Below are positions 26,933-39,400 of a DNA stretch of 64,000 bases, in pieces (the first letter of the stretch is position 1; each line of letters begins with the position of its first letter). The translations under genes and the position numbers were made by a program. The notes below the pieces were generated by a model, which saw only the letters and a program-made list of their open reading frames with translations, did not search any database and was not told the DNA's origin. The stretch spans positions 124,001 to 188,000 of the forward strand of contig NW_026570375.1 in the NCBI RefSeq assembly GCF_019649055.1, written 5' to 3'. Source of the stretch: Paramacrobiotus metropolitanus. Its lineage: Eukaryota; Tardigrada; Eutardigrada; Parachela; Macrobiotidae.

Positions 26933-28721
26933 TAACCGCAGCGATCAAACCGTGGGTGAACAGACGCGTGCCCACCGCGAATTTACAAGGATAAGATTAT
27001 CAGCAGGGTTTTACGAGGCGGCTAATTGCCACAATACCGGGCACTATTCGGAAATTGGTGCCAATGCACACAGGTACGCTGATGGGCCGATAAAAACACA
27101 TTCGAGAGTAGAGAAGAATGGCAGCAAAATGGAGCGACAGCGTTTGGAGGTTTTTACGGTTGTGTGTGTGATGTGTGTGACTGTCTGGCCAGTGTATACA
27201 TGTTTATCTAATGTGGATCGGTAATTTTGCTGGGCGCTTTCTATCAGCCGCGCGGCTGTGTGAGATAAAAATTGTGCAGTGAGTGTCAAAGGCGGTTGTG
27301 CACCGTTGGCGAAAATGGGTGTGATACAGTTGATTAATTTATGGCGCAGCGGATGACTTGTTTGTAGCTGGGCGTAATTTACAGTGGCATCAATACTGGA
27401 AATCATAAACCAGCGCACATTAAACGGGTGCGCACGCACAGCTGATAGCCTCGCCCACCGTCGTGGTTGTAGTACGCTCATTCAGAGATTTTGACGATTG
27501 CGATTGGTTGGCCGGTGGGTGTACGACCGCTCGTGTACTCGTACGTGTAGAATGCCGTATTCTGCTTCGCTCTGCCTGCACTGCGCATTATGGCAGGCGG
27601 CTCGGCTTGTCACAAGTATCATTGCGTTATCGATTGCGATTGCATGTAATTTGATAAGGTACATTAACTGCGACATTGATCTGCTTTCTTTTTAAAGTAG
27701 CCGTGGCGGAAAGCGATGGATAAAAAAGACAGGACAAATAAATGCACTTGTCCATTAAGACGGGAAGTGAGCTTTTATCGGGGGATTATCGTTGTAAGAT
27801 GGCAGATCTGTCGATTTCGCGCGGGTTCTAGTCGAAATAGAACGAAAGTCTTGTACCGGACATCAGTAGTATTGATTTTCCCAACCAGGGTACAAAAATA
27901 TTGTTGACAGTGCAGCTGTTGAGTTTACACGAGCCGATGCGGGTTTATCTTATGTATACGTCGTGTACAACGACGCGAGAGAGAGAAAGAGACAGCCAAG
28001 CGACCTTGACATTATGCAACGGCACCGCGTCATCGATCAGCTCATGATTTGATGGACGGATGCTGGCTGCAGCTACTGTGCCCGCAGCGGCTGACTAGGT
28101 CAGATTGCAAACTGTGCAGATGCGGCGCAAATGATGAGGTAATCTGATGGGGTCGGAATCGCTGTGATGATGATTAGTTTGTGAATAGTATGTTGTGCAT
28201 GAAGAGCGAAGAAAAGAAGGATGTTCCAGTCAATAGAATAGCGTTGATCGGTACAAGTCAACACGTGAGCATATGGGTGCCGAGGGAAATCTAAACTGGA
28301 AAATTCTGTAGAATATTTGCACCATTATAACATTTTATGAAATCCAGCGAACCAGCAAAATGACTCTGAAGCTAAAGAGCCAGATCATAGAAACACTATA
28401 AAAATTTTGAATATGTATTTGTACTGAACACATGTTTTCCAAATCGGTAAATAATATTGAGGGTCAAATCGTAGCACTTTATTGCACTTCGTCTAATGAT
28501 TATTAGTGAGCAACACACTTTATGGATTAACTTCCGTAGGTTTATGTCGCCCGTAAGTTCGACGTAGCTTATTAAACAACCATAAAAGCGGAAGACTGCT
28601 TTGGCGAAATTCTTTGCATGTTTAGTAAGATGACAGACGTGTCTTTGTGCTTCGTAAAAGTGACCTTTCGTCTACAATTCCTTTACAAAAGCAGAAGCTA
28701 CTACGCACTTGGTATTCAAAT
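26933..28721. other. divergent intergenic region RXR / secreted gene
   Basis: 1.8 kb separating two divergently transcribed genes; it probably holds both promoters and the RXR 5' UTR. Several open frames on both strands show no conserved features. No RNA gene or repeat seen. Confidence 0.5.
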
Positions 28722-30120
28722 ATGGCGATGGATATCAAATTAAGAGCTATTTTTACCTTTATTTCCGTGTACCTTGTAGGTAGGTGTTCGATTTTGCCGG
28801 CACTGACATAATTAAATTATGTCACTGCGTGGTTAGGTACCGACCTTTTGTGAGAGCTTCAGACTACCGGGATTTAAATGGATCCTTTTATTGAACTTCC
28901 TGCGTTGCGGCTGTGGATGATACGCACAACCATTTGTTTCTGTTTTTAGTGATCCAAGCGGATGTTTTGCCTAACAATCGTTCCCCGGCGTCATGGCTGC
29001 GAACACGGCAATTCCCGAATGAATCCGACGGGGATTCCAATTCCGTAATCACCAAAGCGGATTTTGAATTGCATTTAAACGCTAGCGGATGGCGCGGTGC
29101 TGACGTCGATGCTAACTTCTCACGATCGCATCCCCAACCTGACCTGCTTATTAGTGATGATGACGGCCATCTGGATGCTGTGTCGCTCACCGACGTGAGC
29201 TCGCTGCAACCCGATGGCGGGGATGATATTCTGGCACATGAAGAAGATTTTCGTTTTATCAACGATACCAGCGCGAATAGTACGGGCGGCGGAGATTTCG
29301 CCGTTTCTGTACCCACTGGGGTTGTGGTCATCAAAGATATACCTAAACCGAACGCCAGGTAATCGTCGTGTGTTAGTTTTAACAATTTAACGCATACAGA
29401 TCCTAGAACGACATACTGTATTAGCAATATAGCTGCATTATGTATCGCACAAAATATCAGTCGGCCGGATTAACTTGAAAGCGTCAAAAAATGCGCGCGA
29501 AATCGTAGTGTAAGCGTTGAACGTGATGACCTTTTCACTGTAGCTTTTCCCGCCGAAATGTTACGGCGAACTGGGACGACAGGGAAAACATGATTGTAAC
29601 AAATTATAATGCGCAAGAAAGGTCATATTCCTCTGGCGAGCCAGCACCAAGGATTTACGGATTGACTGGAGGATACGGTGGTCACGGTTGGGGTGCTCCG
29701 ACATTCAGGTAAGGAGCGGAATTTTTTACAAAACAAAAACGGTATTCCAGCATACGTAGAATACTTAGTCTTTTCTTTGCTTGGTGTTTTGTTACCTGTC
29801 TTCGCAAAAATCGTGACGGAATTAATACCATACGAAGTGTATGCAAATCCTGTTAAAGGTTACCAAGACCACCGCTTGCCCCCTTACCCCCCATCGCCCC
29901 CATGATGGTCATGCGGCCTCCACCGCCACCGCCGATGCCTCCGATCATTCCCATCCGGCCTCCGCCCATGCCGCCGATGATGATGATGCCTCCGCCGCCC
30001 ATACCAATGGTACCCGGTGTGCCGGCTGTTCCCTCAATCATAATGCCCCCGGTACCGTATCCGCCGCCCGTACCGGCATTTAGTTTTCCTTCGTATGGTA
30101 GTGGATGGGGCTACCGATAA
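28722..30120 (+). CDS. secreted Pro/Met-rich C-tail protein, unknown family
   Basis: Proposed exons 28722-28779, 28950-29358, 29622-29708 and 29868-30120, all GT/AG and in phase, giving 807 nt and 268 residues. Exon 1 encodes MAMDIKLRAIFTFISVYLV, a clear signal-peptide core; exon 2 continues VIQA then DVLPNN, a plausible cleavage point. The middle is acidic and Ser/Asp-rich (ISDDDGHLDAV). Exon 3 is Gly-rich (GLTGGYGGHGWG). The last exon is dominated by Pro, Met and Ile (repeated MPP, PPPPIPM, PAVPS), ending SYGSGWGYR. This suggests an extracellular matrix or cuticle-like low-complexity protein (inference). Without exon 1 the frame has no good ATG, which is why I add that exon. I do not recognise the family. 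Confidence 0.7.
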
Positions 30121-30909
30121 TGTCAATCTTTATTTCGTAATTTTTAGTTCGTAATAATATTTGTAGAAGTTTGGAAAAATACTTTATAAATTTTTCGGAT
30201 TGTTTTGCAATTGGATGTTTGATTTTGTTCGTCTCCTTAGTGAAACGTTAACTAAAGCCAAATCTGTGTGCAGTTTTGCTGGCTCAGTATGCTCAGTGCC
30301 TCAGTTACTAGTGGTCCTTGACTTAAGCGTGCAGCACGCAGCTGGTTCGAAAGTCGGAAATGCAAACGAGAATTTAGCGCGCCACCGTATTGTAAAATAC
30401 TTGTTGTGACGGCCTACCCATATGGGTTAAAAATACTCCATACGCAAAAGACATGCAAAACAGAAACAGGGACAAGCTGCTGTTTACTTGCACCACTGCA
30501 ATTTCTTCTTTAACTCTCGAAGTTAATTGCCCGCTCGATGTCTGGCAATGTGAATTCTCCACATCAGTATTTAATTTACGATGCTTTACTTCCAAGTTCC
30601 ACAAGAATATGCCACTATGCTTTGGATACTTGTAGCTGGTACAGTTCACCAACAAGTCGATAACCGGCTAGATTTGCAAAGCACACTACGTTTTATCTCT
30701 TCTTTATTCTGTTCGGCAAGCTTTAGTACCACAGCATAGTCACTAAGCATCGTTTCTTTATCGATAATATTTTGTTTCTTATCGTGTCTTTTTGATTTAA
30801 CGCGCTTTATGATTTACAATTTTATGCCACGGCAACCGCATGTTGAAACAGACTGCATTACGATGTGAAACGAAGCATATAAGAAAACAGGAAAAAGACT
30901 GTAAAAACC
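30121..30909. other. intergenic spacer before SLC16-like gene
   Basis: About 0.8 kb without a recognisable gene or repeat; likely the promoter region of the transporter. Confidence 0.5.
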
Positions 30910-32668
30910 ATGCCGTCCAAGGAACCAGTGACCGGTGAACCACCGAACGGTGGATTTGGTTGGGTGGTTGTTGTTGCTGTTTTATGATCCATTTTGTGGC
31001 GTTTGGCTTGCCGTATACCTTGGGAGTCTATTATCCCACACTCCAAGGAAGAATTCCAGTCGGATTCGGCGACCACAGCATGGGTTGCCGGGACGCATTT
31101 GGCGGTGGCTTTCGGAAGTGGTAGGTAAGAAATGCAGGTGTAAATCTTTGCAGTGGCCTCGAAAAATAACGTTCAATCTCTTGTAAAACTATTGAAAATA
31201 ATTTCACACAGGTCCTGCTGCTGGGTGGCTCGTGGATAGATTTGGAACGAGAAGCGTTGCATTCGTTGGAGGAATTATTTCCACCGTTGGCTGCGTTATT
31301 GCCGCCTTTTCCAGCTCCATTATTGTCATCATTTTACTACTAGGAGTTTTTGCCGGTAAAGTAATTCAGAATAACGTGCTATGTACCCGTTAAAACTATC
31401 CAGGAAGCGAAAGTTTCATGATTGCTTTGCTTTACGTGACATCCTGTGCAAATTGTCAAGGTATCGGAACCGGTTTGATGTTCATCGCGGCCATTTCATC
31501 AGTGACCCGATGGTTCTCCACAAAGCGCTCGCTAGCCACAGGAATCGCTGTATGTGGCGCTGGCTGTGGAGTTATCGCCTTCGCTCCGCTGATTCGGTAT
31601 CTCTTGGTGGTTTACGACAGAAAAGGTGCAATGCTGATCGAAGCCGGATTGGTGCTGCAAGGTTGTGTTTTCGGACTACTCCTTCGCCCGGTTCCCCAAC
31701 GGCGAACCCCATCCAGTCATGTCGAAATGCAGCCATTACAGCAGAAACCAGCGGTTAAAGCTCCCCCAAACGAAAGCCTGAAGACCTTGTTAAAAGGCAG
31801 CATGTTCTGGCTGTTCGCTGTCAGTCAGCTCTTCACCTTTATCTCCGCCAGCATCGGATTGATATTCATGTACAGCCGTACTGTAAAAGATCTCCATATT
31901 GAATCTATGGAAGCGTCCCTTGTCGTGGCAATTATGGGGATTTGCAACACGGCGGGAAGGGTGTTGTTCGGAATTACCGGGAACGTTTTACCGAAATTTA
32001 GGACGTATTTGTTGAGTGGTGCGATTATGCTGTACGGTGCGGCGACAGCGTTCAGTGTGCTGGGAACGTCGTTTTGGTCGGCAGCTTTACACGGCGGATT
32101 GTTTGGTGCCGGTTACGGTTAGTAGCAACAAAGGTCATACTGAGTTGGAACCATTCAAGACTAGTGCTTTCGCAGGTGGGATGTTCGCGCTGTCGACTGT
32201 GGTTTTAGTTGACTACTTTGGGATGGGATCGTTCAGTACTCTATACGGCATGATCGGGGTGTTTCGTGGTATTGCATGTCTTATCGCTCCCCCCACCGGA
32301 GGTACGCAAAACGCTTATACGGAACTAGACTGGGACCTCTGCGCCGGAACTGTGAACAGCTTTATGCACTATCTGGATCATGCAGTGGTGTTTATGGTTT
32401 CGGGTTCACTTGGTTTATTGGTTTGATGCATGTCTTATCGCTCCCCCCACCGGAGGTACGCAAAACGCTTATACGGAACTAGACTGGGACCTCGGGTTCT
32501 GCGCCGGAACTGTGAACAGCTTTATGTTTTTTAGGTTGGATAGTATCACTATCTGGAGGAAGTCATGCAGTGGTGTTTATGGTTTCGAGTTCACTTGGTT
32601 TAATTGGTGGTTTGATGCTGTTTATGGCGCCCGTACTGCAGCATCAGAAAACTTCCCGAGATATATGA
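30910..32668 (+). CDS. SLC16/monocarboxylate-transporter-like protein (frameshifted)
   Basis: Twelve-helix MFS carrier of the MCT family; members move monocarboxylates or related solutes across the plasma membrane, and the substrate here is unknown. Exons 30910-31120, 31212-31355, 31461-32117, 32176-32301 and 32535-32668 give 423 codons. Seen: the TM1 motif as NGGFGW, the TM5-region motif WFSTKRSLATGIAV, a hydrophilic central loop, and a last exon with SLSGGSHAVVFMVSSSLGL. In exon 1 one T seems missing (TTTT at 30980-30983), giving TGA at 30985-30987, and one G extra at 31046-31047; together they restore the frame. The 3' splice region is tandemly duplicated (see repeat), and the functional acceptor is the distal one. 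It may be intact in the animal if the two indels are errors; otherwise a young pseudogene. Confidence 0.8.
32275..32625 (+). repeat. tandem duplication of transporter exon/intron 3' segment
   Basis: Unit 1 (32275-32426) and unit 2 (32427-about 32625) begin with about 65 identical bases spanning the end of exon 4 and its donor. Unit 1 lacks a GGGTT segment and about 20 bases covering the T-rich acceptor that unit 2 retains (TTTTTTAG at 32527-32534). Only unit 2 can splice into a normal last transmembrane helix. Confidence 0.85.
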
Positions 32669-33714
32669 AGGGTTATAAATACTTTTGGAGATCATGAGGT
32701 CACTTAAGGCAACGCTAATTCTGCATTCGTAATTTCGTACATCCCAAGCAAGCATTAGCTCTGAACCGACTCGTTCTGCACTATACTGGAGCATTGTTAC
32801 TATTGTATAAAGCGTTAACTGGTGAGTGCCACGGAACAGACATCAGATCTAGACAGAATGGTAATGCGCCTTTAAAACACACATAAAACTTTATATGGTG
32901 GCGTGCGCCTAGTAAACAAGTGCACTCCATCATTGCCAGTGCTTCGTTCGAAGATTTTCAAAACACAGAAACGTGTTGTTTATATAATTGGTCCATAATC
33001 TGCATAGCGTTCTTTTCCTTTCGAATCAAGTAACCATATCACGCAGCCACGTTTGTTTTCAACTATTGCACTTTACGTTGGTCTAGCTACAACTTCAGTG
33101 CAGTGGGAGCTTGTCGCTGTACAACAACTGGCTTCCTTCAACAACGCAATCCGGATCTAGCCTTGTGGGTTGCTAGGTTTACAGCGTTACATGGCCTTAT
33201 CAAATCTCGGTCTTATCGATGTACGTAAAATGTACTGTATAGATATGTATACAGCTTTTAACTTCTTTAAATGGGTTACTTTGCAAAAGAACTGCATTTA
33301 AACAAGGTACGCAGTACATGCATAATCAACTCCACGGACACCTGTTTGAATTTCGTTGCAACAAGGCATTGCGCTACAATATTGCATTCAGTTATGGACA
33401 TATGGCAACAACTTACACATTTTCCGATTTTCGCAACGAAAAGAACTGCAGCGGGACGGGCTGTTTCACTTTTGTCGCAACGCTAACCCCCGCAGTGGCT
33501 CCATCCTGTCTGTTGGTTGTAAAACCAATGTATGGCCAGTCGCTATCCACTTTGTGAATTGTGCGGTGCCCGACTTACATTTTGAAGCGTATTAGTTTTA
33601 CAGTTGTGGAAAAGACTGCGCAACGCACCCTGAACCATTTAGAGGGCCAGTCAGGTAATCCAGATTCAACCTTGTGCCTTGTATAGTCAGCTGACCATGG
33701 TGAGAACAATTTCA
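32669..33714. other. intergenic spacer
   Basis: About 1 kb with several overlapping short open frames but no conserved motif or repeat. Probably the 3' flank of the transporter and the promoter or first exon of the next gene. Confidence 0.45.
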
Positions 33715-35693
33715 AAATCCCATCTTCCGAAAATCCTGCCTCGACTAAAGAACCATTTCCCCAGCAGTCTTTCGGTGGGTTATGCTCTACTGTACGGTTC
33801 GCTCTTTCCCTGTCGTATATGTAATGGGACGTCATTCTTTAACCTGTTAGTCATTTGACTCATTTCGTAACTATCTAACGTGAGCGTATTCTGTCGCAGG
33901 TGTACCATATGGCTCTGAACATCATGGATAACCGGTTTGCTTGGCCTGGCATGAGGTTTATTGTGGATTCGACACCTTCGCGTGCTTGCCAGCGCAAAGG
34001 CAAAGCCAAAGGCAAAGGTCCCAAAGTGTGGATCTGCAAACCAATGCGCTACAAGAAGCGCAGAGACTACATTCCCATGATGGACAGCCATCTTCCGATC
34101 TTCGTGCATGCCGTTAGTGCTAAGGCCTTTTACAATCTGTTGCAGAAGGAACCAGACGTGTTCAATTGGCAAGAAGGACATCACATTTGTTGGTACGTAG
34201 ACCGTAGTTGTTGGTGGTTTTGGAGACCTAAGCTGGATTTGCGGTACTCGTATAACCTATCCGAGCACCTGAATACCCAGACGAGAACACCTGATTTGAG
34301 ATGTCAACAAGCTTTACAAATCGTTTATTTGCTAGCAATGAAAGCGTAGAAGTCCCGAACTGATACTTAACATTCCGCAAAAAGCGACATCATATTACTT
34401 TAGCAATCATCCGATCATTCCGATGTACTGTAGTATGCTGATCTCTTCAGTTCAGCAACTGACATACTGTAATGTTCTTGAACTAAACTTTCTTGATAAC
34501 CATTTAGTTGGCGAAGCTGATACGATATATACTGCACGAAGTTTTCATAATCATGGATGTCGCTAAACCGCGAACGTCGTCTGTACTCTGTCGCAGGCAG
34601 ATGGCACAAGAAGATTTCGTTCGTTTTACAGATAAGATTTCGTTCGTTTTATAGATATGCACTTAGAACTGGCAGAAACGCTACTGGGTGCGCAAGAGCG
34701 CCGAAAGATGAAGCGTCTGGTACCCATGGAGGGATTTCCAACAGGTGCGCGGTCTTTTACTACGACCTGGCACAGTATGATTTTGAACGGTAAATACTCT
34801 TTCATAGCGACCACACTCACTTACTACAGCATCGAGCAGCTTCGACACTGCCATTGGATATTTTCTTTAGATTACTTTCGGAGCTACCGGTTCCCTCGGA
34901 CCTGCGATTGGGAGAATTAACCGTTGCGCATCGTGACTTCGTCGTTGCCAACTGCAGCTACGGACATCCAGGATGGCGTTACCTTTTTCACCACATGTTG
35001 AGCAACGGCTTTCCCACTGTCGCTCTGTTCGCTGGCGGGAACGAACCAGTGGCGTACTGCATGTACCTGTTGCATGGCTGTATCGGCGCTGTCTACGTGC
35101 ACCACGCTTACCGTAATCGCAGTCTGTTTAAAATCATGCTCGGGCATTTATTAGCTAAACTGCGCCTGGCTGGAGTGCCATCCACATGGGTGCAGACCAT
35201 GCACTTTCCCCTGGAACAGCAGCTGGCGGATCTGCGGTTTTTCGGCGGAACGGAGTATACGAAAGGCGGTGCGGCCTTCCTCACGTGGGTTCGGTATACT
35301 CCAACGGCATTTGCACCCGTTGTTGAAACGGAGCGGCAGGAGGATCATGTGCAGTTTCAAATTAGTGAGGAGTTCCAGGACTGGTATGATGGTACTTCGG
35401 ATTGGTGTGCCGATGACCGCGAGACATGCCGTAAGCGGTCTTCGGAAGCCGAGAAGCAGATTAGGCAAGATAATGGAAATGACCGTGCTGGGGAAGCGGT
35501 GAGGGTGCTAGCTGCTAGTGGACGTCGCAAATCGTTGCGAGCGAGTAATGAGCGTGAAGATGGATTTCTCCAGGAGAGCGAAGATGTGATGGCTGGTGAC
35601 GACGAACTGGACGAGGAAAACGAGGATAGTGATTCGGAAGAGAGTGATCTCGACGACCCGAGCGTCATCAGCGACACAGATGGGGAAGAATGA
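33715..35693 (+). CDS. GLYAT-like N-acyltransferase G1 with acidic tail (5' end unresolved)
   Basis: Likely acyl-CoA-dependent N-acyltransferase of the glycine N-acyltransferase-like type, with GNAT fold in the C-terminal half. The first recognised exon ends 33774 (LPRLKNHFPSSLS). Exon 33900-34188 has VYHMALNIMDNRF, FIVDSTPS and a YKKRRDYIP stretch. Exon 34655-34789 has LELAETLLGAQERR and VFYYDLAQYDFER. The GNAT exon starts at 34871 or earlier and runs to the stop at 35691-35693, with VAYCMYLLHGCIGAVYVH and YRNRSLFKIMLGHLL as the acyl-CoA loop region. The last 120 residues are charged and end in a long Asp/Glu/Ser run. Exon 34655 is one base short of frame (near 34750), separating its two conserved halves. 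The join between 34789 and the GNAT exon is not resolved. Expected cytosolic or mitochondrial; no targeting peptide is visible. Confidence 0.7.
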
Positions 35694-36440
35694 GAAGCCG
35701 GTTCGCATGCGTTACCGCTCTTACACTGTGTACAGTATCGCTCTTTGCTCACTTGTACTGTATTTCCCTAGCTGAATACCTGAACCCAACCAACTATGTT
35801 CGTTATTACGTATCGACTTGCCTTGTTGTTTTTTTGGGTGAAGCTTTTTTTCCGTAACTGTCTGATTGTTGCTTCGTTTTGGGGAACCGAAGTTGATTTG
35901 GTTTTGTAGGTACTCGCACTTGTACTCGTATTTCATGCAGGTCTCGGAGCTGGACTGGGACAAGCCAGCTTTATGTTAGGACTTGCGTTCAAAATCTTCA
36001 GTTGAATTATGTGTTACTGCAATAAAGTATGTATTTCGATGAGGTTTTGTAAACTAGCGTGTCTGCTACATTTATCATCGTGCTGATGTTTTACTGACTT
36101 AATTAATAATTACATAAGCCGTTTATGCAACTCATCGACTTTCGACTGCACTAGCAGTTTATGGCTCTGAAGTATCCCTGAAAACAGCTGACCATGTACA
36201 GTATGAGTAACAAGTATGCACAACATTGTAGTTACAGTGTAGTGCATTTAGGTAATCAAGGTGTTGTAGACAGTTTGTGCTTTATGTTTGCCTTGCTTTA
36301 TGTTTGGTTGTGCAAGTTTTACTGCCTAGTACCTATTCACTTTACTTACAAGCTCACTTACAACACTGTCATATTCTGCTTTAGCTGCTGCAAACTTCGG
36401 GTTTTTGCAATACGACATTTCAAACATGACTTTTTTCACG
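35694..36440. other. intergenic spacer G1-G2 with shared upstream block
   Basis: A stretch near 36050-36095 (GTGTCTGCTACATTTATCATC...) resembles sequences at 40540-40575 and 57548-57585. All lie upstream of GLYAT-like first exons, so this is probably a duplicated promoter-proximal block. Nothing else is recognised. Confidence 0.5.
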
Positions 36441-39400
36441 TAAATTATGAAGAATGGGTCGGAAAAAAAATCGCCGAATTACCCTATCGAACGAAAAATT
36501 GCAAACCCTCCTACCATGGCTGGAGCAACAGTTTCCAAGCAGCTTGCCGGTAAAACCTTAACTATATGTACTATTCGATGATTTTAAAAAATATGTTATT
36601 CAAACCGAAGCTTAACTCTATGTTTTCGTTGCTGCATAATGTTTTGTACCTAGATATACCACATCGCGTGCAATATTTTGGAAAACCGTTTCTCCTACCC
36701 GAAAGCCATCTTCATCGTCGATAAACTGCCCACGCCGTCGGTGATTGTCTGTAGACTTATGTGCATACACGGTTTGTCACGCACTCGAAGAGGATATATC
36801 CCGGCATTCAACGATCACCAGCTGATATTTCTATATGCTGAGCCAGCCAAGAAATTTGTGGCTCTTCGGGCCATGCTACGGGGCGTTTCGGCACTTTTTA
36901 GTTGGCGCAGAGACATGACGTTCATCGGTCTTACAGAATAATCCTATGTATTTCAAACTGGTTTCCAAAAGATTTAATTTCTGAAGTAGGTGCTCCTTTT
37001 AAAATTCTTCGTACTGCTCGTAGATGTGGATCCCGGTGTTGGAAAAATACTGCTGTCTCTCGAGGATCGTGATTTCGCACTAGTACCGTCAGCAGCAGGA
37101 CGTCCAAATGGGGAGCTAGTGTTTAATTTCGACTTGGTCCGTTGTGCATTCCAACGGTAAGGATGATCTTTGTATTTTCTTAATAAGGAGCTTTTTTTAG
37201 TGTGAGAATTAAAGCCAGAGTCCATGACTCCATATAGCACGAATTTATACATAGTAGTGTAACGTAGTTTTTGGTTGGTGCCCCAGAAGCCAACTGGGAC
37301 AAATTTTTCATTCGAACGTATCCATTTGTTGTGTGCGATGCTCGTCTCTGTAAATATTGCAAATAAAGTGCTGCATTACAGACAAATGTACACACAGCCC
37401 GGTGATTAATTTCTTGCGTAATGGTACAGGTAAAAATACTGATTGATTGGTTGCGATACGCTCCGTACCACGGCCCACCACGCCAAACTCTTTACATTTC
37501 GACCATTTGACATGGTTGATGCACGTAGCGATATCGTAAATTGCAGGTTTTTATAATGGCTTCTCATTGTATAAATAAATTTATTATTGCGATTATTGTA
37601 TCGTATACCTGTACAAGAAACAGCCTCGGCTTCGCCTCCGCGTTTCTTGGGTTCTAAACTCCTTGGCCGGTTTTACGGATTGTTAACTTAGAACGGATAA
37701 ATCTGAAGAGCTCGATAACAAAAATTTTATAAAAAAATGGATGTTTTGGTTTCGTGCAGTCGAACGCAATTACTTTGACTTTACAGATCATTTTTTGTTA
37801 AATTTTCTTAGCGAAAAACCATCCGAATCTAATCACCCACGAGAGTATCACATTACAAACTAAAAGGACGCTAAGACTGGACAGTGGTGCTAGATAGGTC
37901 ACCCATTAAGAACTTAGCAGGCCCTGCTCTATTTTGCTCAGTAATATTGCAGTTTGGTCATACGTTCACCTAACGGGCTCTGTGCACTGGACAGTATTGG
38001 TAGCTCGGTCACCCATCTACCTAACGGGATCTATGCACTGGACAGTATTGGTAGCTCGGTCATCCATCTACCTAACGGGATCTATGCACTGGACAGTATC
38101 GGCAGCTCGGTCACCCATCTACCTAACGGGCTCTGTGCACTGGATAGCTTTGGTAGCTCGGTCACCCACCTACCTAACGGGATCTAGCAAAGGACAGTAC
38201 TGGTAACTCGGTCACTAGATCACTTAACGGAGTTTCTGCGCTGGACAGTAGTGGTACCTCAGTACAAGATCACTTAACGGAGTTCGTGCACTGGACAGTA
38301 GTGGTACCTCGGTCACTAGATCACTTAACGGAGTTCGTGCACTGGACAGTAGTGGTAGCTCGGTCACGCGTTCACCTAACGGGCTCTGTGCACTGGACAG
38401 TATTGGTAGCTTGGTCACCCATCTTCCTAACGGGATCTATGCACTGGACAGTAGTGGTAGCTCGGTCACTAGATCACTTAACGGAGTTTGTGCACTGGAC
38501 AGTAGTGGTATCTCGGTACTCTTTCACCTAACGGGTTCTGGGCACTGGACAGTGGTGGTAGCTCGGTCACGTACTCCCCTAGCGATTTTTTGACGCACTC
38601 AATCACTAGGTGAGTGACTGACCGAGCTCAACCTGTCCAGTAAAAAATATCGCTAGGTAAGGAGAAAAATCGCTAGGTGAGGATGTGACCCTGCTACAAC
38701 TACTGTCCAGTGCACAGAGCCCTTTAGGTGAGCAGAGCAAAGCCCGCTCGATGACTCACTCACCTAGAAATTCCGCTCAGTGGGCAGTAATGGTGTTTCG
38801 GTCACTCACTTGTCTAGTGATTTTTCTTACTGGTCAGTGGTGGTAGCTTGGTCACCCACTCATCTAGAGATTCCGCTCAGTGGTCGGTGATAGTGTTTCG
38901 GTCACTCACTCGTCCAGTGATTTTTCGTATTGATTTTATATTTGATATTTTTACAATTTATATCGGTTAATTTTAAACTTGTTTCGAGCTCGGCAACACC
39001 GGCAGCAATGTTTGAATAACGCGAGTGTTTGAATAAGTACAATAATTTATTTATTTTTCGGTTTAATTAGTGTGATAATTATGTCAATTGGTATTTTGTA
39101 TTGTATCTAGGCAAATATTTCTAAGTTTCAAGGTGACCTTTAAGATGGGTTGGATCAATCTGGTCTTGATGCCGGCTTGATGCCGGCTCGATATTTTCAT
39201 AAAAAAAACACATGCCGGCCACTTCTGAACTATTACGAATCTGATGGCGTTGTCCGTTTTTCCAGAAGTTTTATGGTGATAGAGATCTCAAAACTATGGG
39301 GCGCCGCGCGTAGTATAGATCTTGTACTTAATTAGTAATAACCGCTTTCAAAGCGAAATTAAGCATCGCGCACATGTACTATCTGTTATTTTACTTTTTT

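Noticed and set aside
28913-28949. Hydrophobic start NHLFLFLVIQA as the N-terminus of the secreted protein
   Set aside because: It begins at GTG and overlaps a clear T-rich splice acceptor; an upstream exon supplies ATG and a better signal peptide in phase.
29853-30041. Gly/Met/Ile-rich minus-strand frame
   Set aside because: Reverse of the Pro/Met-rich last exon of the secreted protein gene.
37934-38206. Repeat protein with 17-residue units
   Set aside because: Produced by the 51-bp minisatellite in an intron of G2; both sense frames are open only because the unit is a multiple of three.
37950-38590. Possible CRISPR array
   Set aside because: Contiguous tandem units without unique spacers, in an animal genome.
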